Assembly (NCBI GenBank): GCA_025766275.1
Contig: JAFKAC010000060.1
Coordinates: 248,001-312,000 of the forward strand
Source of the DNA: Lactarius indigo
Taxonomy: Eukaryota > Basidiomycota > Agaricomycetes > Russulales > Russulaceae
DNA length: 64,000 nt
Direction of reading: 5' to 3'
Position numbers and translations under genes: made by a program. Within the stretch, counting starts at the first letter, position 1; the number at the start of each line of letters is the position of its first letter. This document shows, in pieces, positions 1 through 10,756 of this stretch. The notes under the pieces are model-generated. The model was not told the origin of the DNA. It saw only the letters and a program-made list of their open reading frames with translations, and searched no databases.

Positions 1-129
1 CAACCAACGTGATTTTGGCCGTTTCGCAAGTAGATTGGAAAATGACTGATATTTGCAGACTATTTCGTCAGCATACGTACATGCTGTCTACTTGGAAGGC
101 TCAAACCCAGGCCGTGGGATTTGAGCTGG

Positions 130-1426
130 TTAAAAATCCTCGTCCGTAAAGAGGGCATCGAGGATGGCCTCTTTCTCGTCGTTTTTCATGGCGCGGACCT
201 GGGCGACGAAACGATCGCCATTCTTCTTGGGTTGGGTCGGCGCGGAGGTGCTGGGAGCGGGTGCTACTGGTGCTGAGGTTGGTTCGACTTCGGCGATGCG
301 TGCGGAAGTCGTATTTCCACGGCGATTGTTGTTCTGGCGAATTGTCGTCGTCCCACTTCCAGCTTGGCCGGTCGATCGTTTGGGCAATCGCGTGATAGAT
401 GTCCTTTTCCGAAGCAGTGGAAGCAACGGCCTTCCGAGCGGCAACGTTGCATTTCTTCATCAGTCAGCGCGATGCGAGCGCGATCGACATCCATCGCATC
501 GGGATCGCGGATTGGTGTCGTGGTCTGCTGATCGGGTTGGCCATTGGTGCGTCGTCCTCCTCCATGGTTGCTATTCGAATTAAACAGCTGAAACCATTCC
601 TGCTTAGTCTTTCCACCAATCTTTTCGCCTCCGTCGTTGAGGCCAATGCGAGCGCGAAGCATCGCGTACTTTCGTTGCTCTTTTTGGGCTGATTCGACCC
701 ATTGTGTGAAGGTTTCAGGGACTGTATCGCGTTTTAGGATGGCCGATAAGAGGCCACATGGCAATCCTCCTGAATAGAGGTCGACTGTTGCTGCGGCGTC
801 AAGTGCGTATCCTGCCTTCGCGGCAAGGTTCTGGAACGTGGTGGTGTACATGTCAAGGTCAGCTCCTTTCATCTGGAGCGCCTTCAGGAGCTGGTAGGCA
901 TCCTGCTTCTCGGTAACGTTGGTGTAGGCTGATTTAAAGCTGGTGACGAAGTCGTTCCATAACGACTCTTCAGTTTTGGGGGTAGCTGCTGCGGTTGTCG
1001 TGCCGTTGACTTTCGCGCGCAGTCCTTCCAGTTGGGTGTCAACCCAGTCGTCGACATTTGGTCCGTGAATGAAGGACAGTGCGAGGAATACACGCTGGTA
1101 GGGTGATCGGATAACTGACGAATCTTCGTTCATACCGTGATATAGGTCAAATTCCCTCAGGAACTTCTTCGACTTATCGCGGGAGCCATCAAATATGGTG
1201 GGGGCATTGCCGCTGAGCTTCCCCCCGGAAGAGGTGTTAGCTGCGGATCCGGAAGACATCGAGGGAGCTGATGGGGTGATAACGGGTGGTGCGGTGACGG
1301 TGAGAAGAGGTGGGAATACAGGTGAGACCAGCGTAGATGCTGTTGCAATCTGATGCCAAAAGTCGGGAGCGTCAATTGGTACGGTTTCGAGTGCTGTGGT
1401 AAGTTCGTCTGCTGATGTTTCGGCAG
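130..1426 (-). pseudogene. Outer Ty3/gypsy gag, downstream part (interrupted)
   Basis: This is the C-terminal part of the Gag polyprotein of an older Ty3/gypsy retrotransposon, read on the minus strand. The reading frame from 1426 to 264 holds the retrotransposon-gag core (WNDFVTSF, then LDMYTTTFQNLAAKAGY) and a CCHC zinc knuckle (CFHCFGKGHLSRDC) for nucleic-acid packaging. The likely natural C-terminus, ending ALFTDEDF, lies in another frame and stops at 130, so at least one frameshift separates it from the knuckle. A further frame (101-460) reads GFLTSSNPTAWV, matching the pol entry of the inner element. The upstream part of the same gag is at 9161-9550; the inner element separates them, and the frame is continuous if that element and one TSD copy are ignored. 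The pol gene would lie to the left of the window. I read this as a decayed copy. Confidence 0.85.
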
Positions 1427-1913
1427 TGTAACGCTGTCACAGCGTTAGCTCGACTTGAGCTTGGATGAAAGGCGACTATGACTTAGCTAATCACGCCGAA
1501 GGCGTATGGCACGAAGGCAATTCTCTAGATGTCTGAAGACACTAGGCTTATGGGCGGCACTCTATTGCTTAGTAGAGGCAGACGAGAATGAAGACGAGAA
1601 GTGACGATTGAAGAAGACCAAGATGGCGTGTCTTGGTCTTCCACAGCTATCTTAAATACACAAAGAGCAGGCTTTCAAGCGCTGCTATGAGTCATAGTAG
1701 AGTAGCGTCCGACGCATCGCGTAAGTAACTCAATCCTAGTACTACTACTATTAGTATTAGGGTCGAGTCAGAGTTCAGTCAGCAATCACTAGCAATCTCC
1801 TATCACACCACATTGTAAGGGCCTAAGGCCGTGAGTCCGTGACTAATCTACCTTACTGCCGTAGTCACAACCGGTACAGTAAGGGTCCGTCATACGAAAC
1901 ATGAAACGTGACA
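1427..1913 (-). repeat. 3' LTR of inner gypsy element
   Basis: 487-bp long terminal repeat beginning TGTAACG and ending CGTGACA, a near-perfect terminal inverted repeat bounded by TG..CA. It matches 8674-9160 at every position but one: T1435 against C8682, which reads TpG here and CpG in the other copy. Confidence 0.97.
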
Positions 1914-1927
1914 TCACCCCCTTTCTA
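1914..1927 (-). other. Polypurine tract of inner gypsy element
   Basis: On the minus strand a purine-rich run (GAAAGGGGGTGA) directly abuts the start of the 3' LTR (TGTCACG). This is the expected plus-strand primer position for a Ty3/gypsy element and confirms the transcription direction. Confidence 0.8.
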
Positions 1928-1943
1928 GAGTGAGGCTCCAGAC

Positions 1944-4900
1944 TCACTGGAAGTCGCGTGCTATCCAATCACGTTGTTCTTCTTCGATGCGTCGAAATAT
2001 GTCCGTGTGCTCCAAACGGTAGACGCAGTCCAACTTGTCTTCGCGGGCGACGAGAACCATGCCGCGAAGCTGGCGGATACGTGCCTGCAGGCGCGTTTCC
2101 TCGTGAGCTGCAGCGCGATAGCGCGTCACCTCCGCAACCAGGGATTCATCCCCTATGCGGTTAAGGGCGCGGTCAGTGAGTTTGTCGGCGGCGAGGATGA
2201 CGAGATCCTCGTGGGCAATGAAGGCGTGGTTCGCGGCCGAGAGACGTGGGGTGGCGTAGAGGGGTTTGCCATAAAGATAGGGGGATCCCGGGATAACTCC
2301 CAGGACAAAAGGATTCACACCTCCGACGATCTGCACATGACTCGCCTGCAGCTCTACTCCGTCCGGCCCGGTGATGGGGAAGTGAATGTGATGGGGTTGT
2401 CGATTCGCCCGGAACCCTTCAGGCGCAAGGACCTGTGCCGGGTCGTCGTCTCGCGTAATGGGGGTGTGTAATGCGACGCCGGGCAGTCGCACACGTCCTC
2501 GAGACATGGGGGTTCCGTCGGTGTGCAGGAGCCACGGGGTGATTCCGGGATCAGCAGAGTCGCGGTTCGTTTGAAGCAAGGGGTGGCTGACCGGGTAGTA
2601 ATCTCCGTCGTCATGGTCAGCTTGGTCCGGCATCGCTGCCTGCGCTGCCGCAACTCGCTCAATCTCTCCTGCGCCAACCGCAACTGTTCTCTGGCCCACT
2701 CCTGAGCTGTCTTCCACCAGACCTCCTCCGCTTCCATCTCCGCTTGGTCCTTCGTTAGATCGATCGGTCGGGAAAACTCCCCTAATACCGATAAGAGTGT
2801 CGTCTGGGGGGATGATTGCGATGGGTTCCCGTGCCCTGTCGTCGTCTCGGAAGATGTGAGGGACGGCATGCTGCTCGTCGCTGGGCTGGCGCGTGGGGTC
2901 TGGGAACCTCTGTAAGAGGCCAGCCCACTCTTGAGCGGTGATATGCCCCGTTCACACGTTTGCAGGTGTGTATGGAGTGAGCTGGACCGTTGGAACCACG
3001 GTTTCTTCGTCGTCTTGGACGAGGGCGGCAGCGTCTTGCGCGACTTGGTCGAGGAGGATTGCCGTGGTGACATGTCTGAGAGGAGAGGTGGGCATGGAAG
3101 TGTAAGAGGATCGGAGGTATGAGTGATACTCTCCCTGACGCTCCTCTGGCTGGCTTTTAAGGCGTTGCGCGACTGTTCGGGCCGCCAGATACGCCTCTAT
3201 TGCTTCCAGAGCGAACACATCGTCCTTGTTGACCCACTGGTTCTCCGAGTCGGGGTATCCCTTCCATTTGATGAGATATTGAAGCTTCTTGCGGCGGCCG
3301 AAATGCCGTGCATCCAGAACAGCCTCAACCTCGTATTCCTCTTCTCCTTCCACAAGATCCGGTGGTGGTCGTGGGAAGTTTTCGCCATGCATGGTTGTGC
3401 TTTTGTACGGCGTAAGGAGGTCTATGTGAAATACCGGGTGGATGCTCCACTGCGTGGGAAGTTCAAGGCGGTAATTGTATGGGGACATCACCTGGATCAC
3501 TTTAAAAGGGCCGTGGCGTCGCGCCGCGAGTTTTGCCGTAGGCTGATTGGTTCAAAGGTACTTCCCTTCTAGCCACACTTGGTCGCCTATTTGATATTTC
3601 AGGGTGTTTCGATGTTTCACCCAGCTATCTTGGGCCTTTTTGATAAGGGTCTGGGCTAATTGTCGCGCTTCTTTCAACTGCGTGAGTCTGGTGACGATGT
3701 GTGGGATAGGGGATGGCTTATCCGTCCAATCCGCTATCGGATTGTAACCCATCAGCAGCATGAACGGTGATTGTTTTGTGTGCTCGTGGGGCCAGTTGTT
3801 GTGAGCGAATTCTGCTACGGGGAGATATGCCGCCCAGTTATCTTGACGCTCGTTGGCCCAGAACCGTAGATATTGTTCCAGCCACTGATTGGTCCGCTCC
3901 GATTGTCCATCCGTTCGTGGGTGATACGCTGTGGAGACGTTCTGTTTAATACCCAAAATTCGGCATACTTCTCTGGTAAACTTGGACGTAAATCGGGGGT
4001 CGCGGTCGCTGATAACTTTACGCGGTAATCCGAATCTTTTGAACACATGGTGGACGTACAGGGTAGCGGTCTCTTCCGCCGTGATTTCTTCGTTGCACGG
4101 GATAAATATTGACGCCTTGCTGCAGTCATGATCTGTGATGGTGAGAATACTATCGTAGGACTGGGACATCGGCAGTTTGGTGATAAAGTCCAACACAATG
4201 GTGTGGAAAGGGGGAGCGTCCATTACTGCAGTGATGGGGTGCAACGGCGCGTGCGTCGGTCTTGTGTTAACTTTGTTTCGCTGACAATCAGCACACCCCG
4301 TAACGTATTCGTACACGTCTCGACGGATCCTTGGCCACCAATAGTGTCGTTCTACGATTCGTTGGGTCCTGCTGATACCTGGATGTCCATGAACGGGAAG
4401 ATCATGGTGGTCGTGTATTATTGCCCTGTATGCGGACATAGGCTCAGTGACCACCAGTCGTCCATCCTTGTACCATTCCCCTTCTATCTTCTTCAGTTGA
4501 TGGGCGTCGACCCACGCTTTAATGGTACTTGGGTCTTGTTGTTGTCTCGGCGTTTGCAACATCGGATGTATTTCCAGGGCGCGTGCGGTATTAGCAGCTC
4601 GTACGAACACTTTGGGAGGTAAGACCACCACACCTTGGTTGTCCCCCTCCCCTTGATCGTAATCCGGTCGTCTGGATAGGGCGTCTGCTCTTCCGTTGTT
4701 CTTCCCCTTGATATGATGGATCTCAAAGTCATATTCCATCAGTTCTAGTACTTCTCGGGCAACCCTTCTGCTGATCTTTTGCAGAGTCTTCCAGTACTGG
4801 AGATTGAGATGGTCCGAGAATATCTTGATTTTATGTGGAGACCCGGCGAGCAATGGTCTCCAATGTCTGAGGGCTTTGACAATGGCTAGAAGTTCCAAGT

Positions 4901-6749
4901 CGTAGATGTCGTAGTTTCGCTCGGCTTCGTTGAGCGTGGCTGAGTAGTATCCTATTGGGTGTCTGCGACCATCATCTTTCTTTTGCAAGAGTACGGCACC
5001 CACCGCGAACCCTGATGCATCAACTTCTAACTCGAATTGGTCTTGTAGATTGGGATGCGCCAGCACCGGTTCCTCGGTGACGAGGTGTTTGAGGATTTTG
5101 AATGCGCGATCTTCATCATCCGTCCATCGCCATTCCGTATCCTTCCTTGTTAGTCAGTTTAGTGGTCGTGCGTGAGTTGCGAAACCGCGGATGAACAGGC
5201 AGTAAAAGTTGCAAAAACCCAAAAATGACCGTACGTCCCTAACTTTGGTCGGCGTTGGCCAGTCTTTGATGCCGCGAACTTTTACCGGATCCATACGTGT
5301 CACCCCCCTTTCAAGGATTACCCCCAGGTAATCCATTCGTGGTTGATGAAATAGGCACTTCTCGAGCTTGAAGTAAAGGTCGTGGTCTTGGGCGACACGG
5401 AGGACGTCTGTTACAGCAGCGACGTGGTCAGCCATCGTAGAGCCCTCCCGCGTAGCGATCCCGATGTCATCCATGTAGACGCGGATGACGGTCCCCCGCA
5501 ATTCGTGTTTGGCGATAGTATCTCGATAAATGTGATTCATCATGGTCTGGAAGGTGGCCGGTGAGTTGGTGAGGCCGAAGAACATGACCGTAGGTTCGAA
5601 AAGACCAAATTTGGTTTTGAAGGCCGCCTTCTCTTGGTCACCCTCCCATATGCGGACGTTGTTATACCCCCAGCGAATGTCAAGTTTCGTATAGATGTGA
5701 GCATTGCTGAGGTCGTAAATGAGGTCCTGGATGAGGGGAAGCGGGTATTGATTGCGTATGGTATGTGAATTAATGACCCGATAATCCTGTACGGGGCGCA
5801 GTTTTCCGTCCTTCTTTTTAACGAAGAAGAATGATGATGCGTACAGGGAGATAGAGGGTCGCAGGTACCCTTGTTGAAGCTTTTCATCCAGGAATTCCTT
5901 AAGCTTCCCCTCCTCTTCTTGCGTTAGTGGGTATATTTTACAGTCTATTGCGGAGGGGGTCCCTGGTTTGAAGTCTATAGCGTGATCCCAGGGCCTGGCT
6001 GGGGGGAATCGTTGGGACGCTTCTTCGCTAAAGAGCCTTTCGAAGGCTTTGTATGCTGCCGGCAATTCTACGGGGCTCTCTTCTGTTTTTGCCCGGATGG
6101 CCAGTTCGGTAGACATAGTTGCCCGCAAGTACGTGTCTCCTTCGTCCATATCGAGGATGATTTCTTCCTTTTCGTCGTTAGTGAGCGTGGCTGCGATAAC
6201 AATATGACGACTCGGACTGTCCTGTGTGCTGATTACGACTGGCATGATTTCTTCATGTATCACTGTGTCTCGCCAGTTGATGGTTGGTTCGTAGGTTGCC
6301 AACCAAGGGTATCCCAGAACAATTTCTTCGCTACCGAGGTCGGTGATAAGGAAGCGCATGGTTCTGTGATATCCTTTGGCGTATACGTCTAAGTCGGTAA
6401 CATGAGTAATGGACCCAGCTTTATTTTCCGTGTTGTCTATATTCCAGATTTTTCGTGGTTGTGGCAGGGGTTGGGTTCTGATGCCTAGTTTTTTGACGAA
6501 ACTCGGATGTATGAAATTGTCGGTTGCCCCTGAGTCAACCAATGCTTTTATGTCAGCCATTCGGTAATTCGTACGAATCGAGACTGGAATTCGAAGAGAA
6601 CGAAAGCGCGTCATGATTACAGAATTACAATTTAAAGCCCTCACCCAGGCCGATGGGTTCAGGCGCTCCGAAAACCCTCTTTCCCCCATAGATCCTGTAG
6701 TATTAGATCTTTCACCTCGTCTGGGGCGTTGGCTACCCCCGTGAGCCAT
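1944..6749 (-). pseudogene. Inner gypsy pol polyprotein with three in-frame TGA codons
   Basis: One reading frame runs from the frameshift site near 6677 to a stop at 1944. In order it encodes an aspartic protease (LVDSGATDNFIH), reverse transcriptase (KLDIRWGYNNVRI, catalytic YMDD in VYMDDIGIAT), RNase H (LEVDASGFAVGAVL, with LNEAERNYDIYDLELLAIV), an integrase HHCC finger (GHPGISRTQRI to CADCQRNK), an integrase core with its D,D,E residues (LDFITKLP, SDRDPRFTS, TDGQSERTNQW) and a chromodomain (LQYLIKWKGYPDSENQWV, about 3280-3200). About 340 further codons follow in the same frame. TGA codons interrupt it at 5156-5154 (before LTRKDTEWRW), 3554-3552 (before TNQPTAKL) and 2954-2952 (after the chromodomain). 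No TAA or TAG occurs in frame. The chromodomain places it among chromoviruses. As written it cannot make a full polyprotein without readthrough. Confidence 0.93.
6643..6677 (-). promoter_or_regulatory. Predicted -1 ribosomal frameshift site, gag to pol
   Basis: The heptamer GGGTTTT lies at 6677-6671 on the minus strand, phased G GGT TTT in the gag frame, which fits the X XXY YYZ rule for -1 slippage. Gag terminates at the TGA 6661-6659, four codons later, while pol is open in the -1 frame across the site. Twelve nucleotides downstream, ACCCA (6658-6654) can pair with TGGGT (6647-6643), giving a short hairpin with a six-base loop. The function is inferred. Confidence 0.65.
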
Positions 6750-8653
6750 TCCTTCGCTCGTTCTTCTGCTGTCTTGCTAGTTGAAGCAGCCTGTATCTGG
6801 GCAGGCGGCGTGTCTTGCATGTAGTAATCGGTCTCCGTCATCCGGACATTGGAGGGTCCGGGCTCTTGTGGTCACCACTGTCGTGGCTGTCGCGGATGGG
6901 GGCAATTTCGTGAGAGATGGCCCGGTGTGTTACAATTGTAGCACAGGACTGTCCTTAGGTCTCGCCGCATTCCTCCTCTTCCATGTCCCCTTACCCTGGG
7001 ACCCCCCCTTGGTGGGAACGGGGGCAGGTTAGTGTATGGTGGTTTGCCGTAGTCGATCTTGTCTGACCCCGCCAGCCTTGCTTTTGCTCGATCGGCGGAG
7101 GTGTCCATCGCCCATGGATTGGCGAGATTTTGTGGGACGCTCCAATTGGTGTTGCCTGTTTTCTTCGGCTTGTTGTCCTTGTATTCGTCCACCCTGGCTC
7201 TGATGTGGATGTAATTGCGCTGTCGGCAAAGCATTGCCCGTTTCCATTCGTCGAAGGTTTCTGGCTCGTCTAAGTCGTAAGTTTTTTCATACAACTTCTT
7301 GGGTAGCCCCTTCGTGAAGAGGTCAATGGTTTGTGGGTCGTTGAGACGATAGCCAGCTTTCCTGGCTGCTTCTTCGAATTCGTTGACGTATTTGTCGATG
7401 TCGCCGTCGACCATTTTGAGCCCCTTTCTCAACAGGGCTTGAGCCTGTTCTCATTCAAGGGTGTTGATGAACCTTTGGTTAAACCCCTCTGCCACTGCGT
7501 TCCATAAATCCCGTGTGTATTGATCTATTCCTCGTTGTATTTGTCGGTTGAGCCACTTGAGGTAGGAGAGTACCCATTCGCTGACGGATACTCCCTTGAT
7601 GTAGGAGAGGAAGAGTAGGCATCGTCGATAGTCATTGCGCATGACGGGGGTGTCGAGATTCATACCCCAGTAGACGTGCCATTGTGTGAGGAATGAGTCT
7701 ACCTTGGTGCAGTCTCCATCAAAAATATTGGGGGGTTCACCTGTAAGTTTTTCGTGTCCGTGCATGCCTCCTCCTCCTCCTCCGCCGGCTGGCGGATTTC
7801 CTCCTCCATCGCCCCCTCCTCCCGGGGGTCCCCTGTGTGGAAGATCCGGTGGGTTTCCTCCTCCTCCTGGTCTTCGCGGGAAGTCTCCTCCTGGGGGTCC
7901 CCCCCATCCTGGTGGAGGGTCGAGCGACAACCCTCGTCTTGGCCCTTCTCCTGACGGGGGGTCTCCCTGGTCAGGTCCAATAGCGTGAAATATTGCTGCA
8001 TCGTCCGCGGTCATTCGATGTCCTGTCTCGGGGTTGATAGGCATGAGGTTTTGTTGGGATTCTTGTCTAATTGCTTCGGCTGCTTCTCGCGCCGCTTGTT
8101 CTCTGACGATTATGATTTCTTCTGCCGTCATTGTCGTGGTTGCCATTTCTGCTGTGGGCGAGCGTACGTGGATCACTTCCGGTTGTTCGGAAATGTGTAG
8201 GGACTCAGCTTGTTGAATAGTATACTGCTCGATGGGTCCAATGCTTGCCGGATGATGTTCTTCACTCTGATCTTCCTCTTCGGTTTCGTCGCTTGCTACT
8301 TCTCCAGTTGAATGTTCTCGTATTTGGCCGTCAATAGGCCCCCAGTCTGCACGTGAGTTGAGTTCTCGTGCGTTGATGTCGCACCGATATTGTCTTCCTG
8401 CTGGTCTAACGACGTCCCAACAATGGTCTACCGGGTTCCACGTAACTTCTACCCAACACAGGTGATCGAAATTAAACTCAACAGGTCTGAACCTTGCAGG
8501 TCCGTTGAATTCCACAAAGTATCCGGTTTCGTCGCCCCGGTCTCTCCAGCGGGCTGCTCCCAGGAATCGGGTGGGTACGTTGCGATCTCCTCTTCACTCC
8601 AGGTAATAGGGACGAAAGTTTGTCCACTGGTCGCGTGTATTGACAGTCGCCAC
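6659..8653 (-). pseudogene. Inner gypsy gag with three in-frame TGA codons
   Basis: This Gag polyprotein frame opens close to the 5' LTR, around a GTG at 8653 with no obvious ATG, and closes at 6659. Its N-terminal segment (TRDQWTNF) resembles the outer element's Gag (LPDDQWTEVF). It then has a Gly/Pro-rich low-complexity stretch (about 8000-7740), a gag core (MNLDTPVMRNDYRRCLLFLSYI, WNAVAEGFNQRF, YVNEFEEAARKAGY), a CCHC knuckle (CYNCNTPGHLSRNC) and an acidic C-terminus ending LWGKEGFRSA. TGA codons interrupt the frame at 8596-8594, 7453-7451 and 6874-6872. Alignment with the outer Gag puts the second TGA where that protein has a charged residue, so these look like nonsense changes and not true ends. 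Gag forms the virus-like particle in such elements. As written the product would be truncated. Confidence 0.85.
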
Positions 8654-8673
8654 AATGAATATCTTGGTCTTAA

Positions 8674-9160
8674 TGTAACGCCGTCACAGCGTTAGCTCGA
8701 CTTGAGCTTGGATGAAAGGCGACTATGACTTAGCTAATCACGCCGAAGGCGTATGGCACGAAGGCAATTCTCTAGATGTCTGAAGACACTAGGCTTATGG
8801 GCGGCACTCTATTGCTTAGTAGAGGCAGACGAGAATGAAGACGAGAAGTGACGATTGAAGAAGACCAAGATGGCGTGTCTTGGTCTTCCACAGCTATCTT
8901 AAATACACAAAGAGCAGGCTTTCAAGCGCTGCTATGAGTCATAGTAGAGTAGCGTCCGACGCATCGCGTAAGTAACTCAATCCTAGTACTACTACTATTA
9001 GTATTAGGGTCGAGTCAGAGTTCAGTCAGCAATCACTAGCAATCTCCTATCACACCACATTGTAAGGGCCTAAGGCCGTGAGTCCGTGACTAATCTACCT
9101 TACTGCCGTAGTCACAACCGGTACAGTAAGGGTCCGTCATACGAAACATGAAACGTGACA
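8674..9160 (-). repeat. 5' LTR of inner gypsy element
   Basis: 487-bp LTR, TGTAACG..CGTGACA, identical to 1427-1913 except C8682. It is followed by the TSD copy GGCAG at 9161-9165. Confidence 0.97.
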
Positions 9161-9550
9161 GGCAGGTACTTCTGCAACGGGTGAATCTACGCGCTTGGGC
9201 ACAGTTGGTTCTGGAAGGGATTTGGGGTTATCAAGATGATATCGTTCGGGGTTCTCATCGTCTTCTGGGTTCCACCAGCCGAGACCAATGTCGTTGTTGC
9301 GAGGGATGGCAAGGGAGGATTTAGTGAAGAACTCGGTACCGTGTTTTTCGAGGACGTGCCACCGGTGATTTATAAAGTCGAGGTTGTAAATGCATCCGTT
9401 AAGGAGAGCTCGGTAGCCTCCGCGTCTGTCAACGTGCGAGGAGTTCCAATAGGCACACCCAAGTACGTGTGTCGGTAAGTCGTCTTGCCAGCGGCGGAAT
9501 ACTTCAGTCCACTGGTCGTCGGGTAAGAGATCAAGTTCAATGCTAGCCAC
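9161..9550 (-). pseudogene. Outer Ty3/gypsy gag, N-terminal part (interrupted)
   Basis: This is the beginning of the older element's gag: a frame of about 130 codons starting near a GTG at 9550 (ASIELDLLPDDQWTEVF), about 35 bp inside the LTR at 9585-9998. The conserved pattern DQWTEVFRRW, then GCIYNLDFINHRWHVLE, parallels the N-terminus of the inner Gag. The frame runs into the inner element's LTR after VAEVPA and would resume at 1426. It is split by insertion and cannot be translated whole. Confidence 0.85.
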
Positions 9551-9584
9551 CGTGGCTAGTTCTGAGGTCGTTAGCTTTGGCTTA

Positions 9585-9998
9585 TGTCACGCCACTGTCA
9601 GGGCGTGCGTCGGGTCGGTCTGTAACAGGTCCTGCCTAAGGCAAAGGATACTGAGTTGGTCCGCTGCTGAGCAGAACGGCACCTAAGTCTGTGGGTGTTC
9701 CTTGATATAGCTCAAGGCAACAAGGCTTCAGAGAAGAGGGCTGTGATAGAGCTGAGAGGAAAGTACTGAGGGGACTAGACAGTATATTGACGAAGCCAAA
9801 GCTAAGGAGATACAGGGTATAATACAGGGTTTATACAGTCCATGTCTAGGGATGCCAGCAAGGCGATACAATGCCAGCAGAACAGATGCCAGCAGAGCAG
9901 ATGCCAGCAAAGCAGATGCCAGCAGAGCTAGGAAGCGAAGGAGGGTGGAGCAAAGAAAAGAAGAGAGAAGATTGGAAAAATAAGGGGCATTCATGACA
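9585..9998 (-). repeat. 5' LTR of the outer gypsy element
   Basis: 414-bp segment beginning TGTCACG and ending CATGACA, placed immediately upstream (in the sense direction) of the outer gag. Flanking 5-mers differ (GCTTA against TACTT), as expected if the partner LTR lies left of the window. Its first 100 bp match the solo LTR at 13242-13981 (shared TCCTGCCTAAGGCAAAGGA), so they are one family. Confidence 0.8.
9871..9930. repeat. 15-bp tandem repeat, four copies
   Basis: Four copies of ATGCCAGCARARCAG occur in a row inside the outer LTR, with a further partial copy at 9852. This is a small minisatellite likely to vary in length between strains. Confidence 0.9.
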
Positions 9999-10020
9999 TA
10001 CTTACTGTGACCACGTTGAT

Positions 10021-10437
10021 TGTTACGGTTCCAAGGGACCGTACAATTACTGTGGAGCTGTGCTCAACACTTTGGGTAGAGTCGAGTCTTACTTCCTTGA
10101 AGCAAGATGAGTTTCAGGGTTTCCTGTGTCACTCAGGGAGTTCACAGGTGAGGGGGGTTCAATGCAAAGCACTACTCAGTATTTGAGAACTAAGAGTAGA
10201 CAAGTAATCTACTTGCTACTCTGCTACTCTTATAATCATACATACTGGGGTTTTTGGGGACTGTTTTCTACATGCCACGTCACTTATCTCCTGCTACATG
10301 GCTCATACGTGGCTCCTACGTGATATCAGCACCATAAGGCATGCTTTCGAACAATACCGAAACTTCTGCAAAACTTCTGAGGTTAATGCGAACACGCATT
10401 GCGTGACATGACATCACGATGTCACATGATCGTGACA
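10021..10437. mobile_element. Solo LTR, 417 bp, TSD TTGAT
   Basis: The segment starts TGTTACGG and ends TCGTGACA (TG..CA). The 5-mer TTGAT is found at 10016-10020 and again at 10438-10442. No internal retrotransposon sequence is present, so this is an LTR-LTR recombination product. The stretch 10443-10751 that follows holds no gene I can support. Confidence 0.78.
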
Positions 10438-10756
10438 TTGATGAACAGCACAGTAGAAGGGCATACTCACAGAGGGCAAAAGGTGTCTGTGGTGAGATAT
10501 GCAAGAGTGCTTGAAGCAGCAACAGGGGGTCAGGCAAGTAAAGCAAGATAGTTGTCTGGCACACAAACAGTGAGAACTGATGTGGACCAGGAGCATACAT
10601 GGTACTCTACTTATACACTTTCTAGGGGTGACACTATACAAGGGATGTAACACAAGTCATGTACTACAAGGTAGTTATTGTTCTACAAACAGACAAAGGA
10701 GTGGACGTTCTGAGAACAAGGACAGAAAGAATAAGGAGAGTCTGGAAGTAAGTGAT

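Larger units (their letters stand above)
1422..9165 (-). mobile_element. Full-length Ty3/gypsy chromovirus with TSD GGCAG
   Basis: This is a complete LTR retrotransposon of 7734 bp (1427-9160) transcribed on the minus strand and flanked by the 5-bp target-site duplication GGCAG (1422-1426 and 9161-9165). The order in the sense direction is 5' LTR (8674-9160), gag, -1 frameshift site, pol (protease, reverse transcriptase, RNase H, integrase, chromodomain, C-terminal extension), polypurine tract and 3' LTR (1427-1913). The two 487-bp LTRs differ at one position (T at 1435, C at 8682), so insertion was recent. The coding regions nevertheless hold six in-frame TGA codons, so it is not autonomous as read. 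It lies inside the gag of an older gypsy element in the same orientation. I did not recognise a tRNA primer-binding site next to 8673; the sense sequence there begins TTAAGACCAAG. Confidence 0.96.

Noticed and set aside
2354..3073. Minus-strand frame of 239 codons overlapping the pol C-terminus
   Set aside because: It lies in another frame than pol, is Ser/Thr/Pro-rich with no motif, and the pol frame across it is open apart from the one TGA.
7686..7988. Plus-strand proline-rich frame
   Set aside because: It is the antisense of the Gly/Pro-rich segment of the inner gypsy gag.
8640..8673. tRNA primer-binding site for the inner element
   Set aside because: The sequence next to the 5' LTR does not match a tRNA 3' end that I recognise; self-priming could not be shown either.
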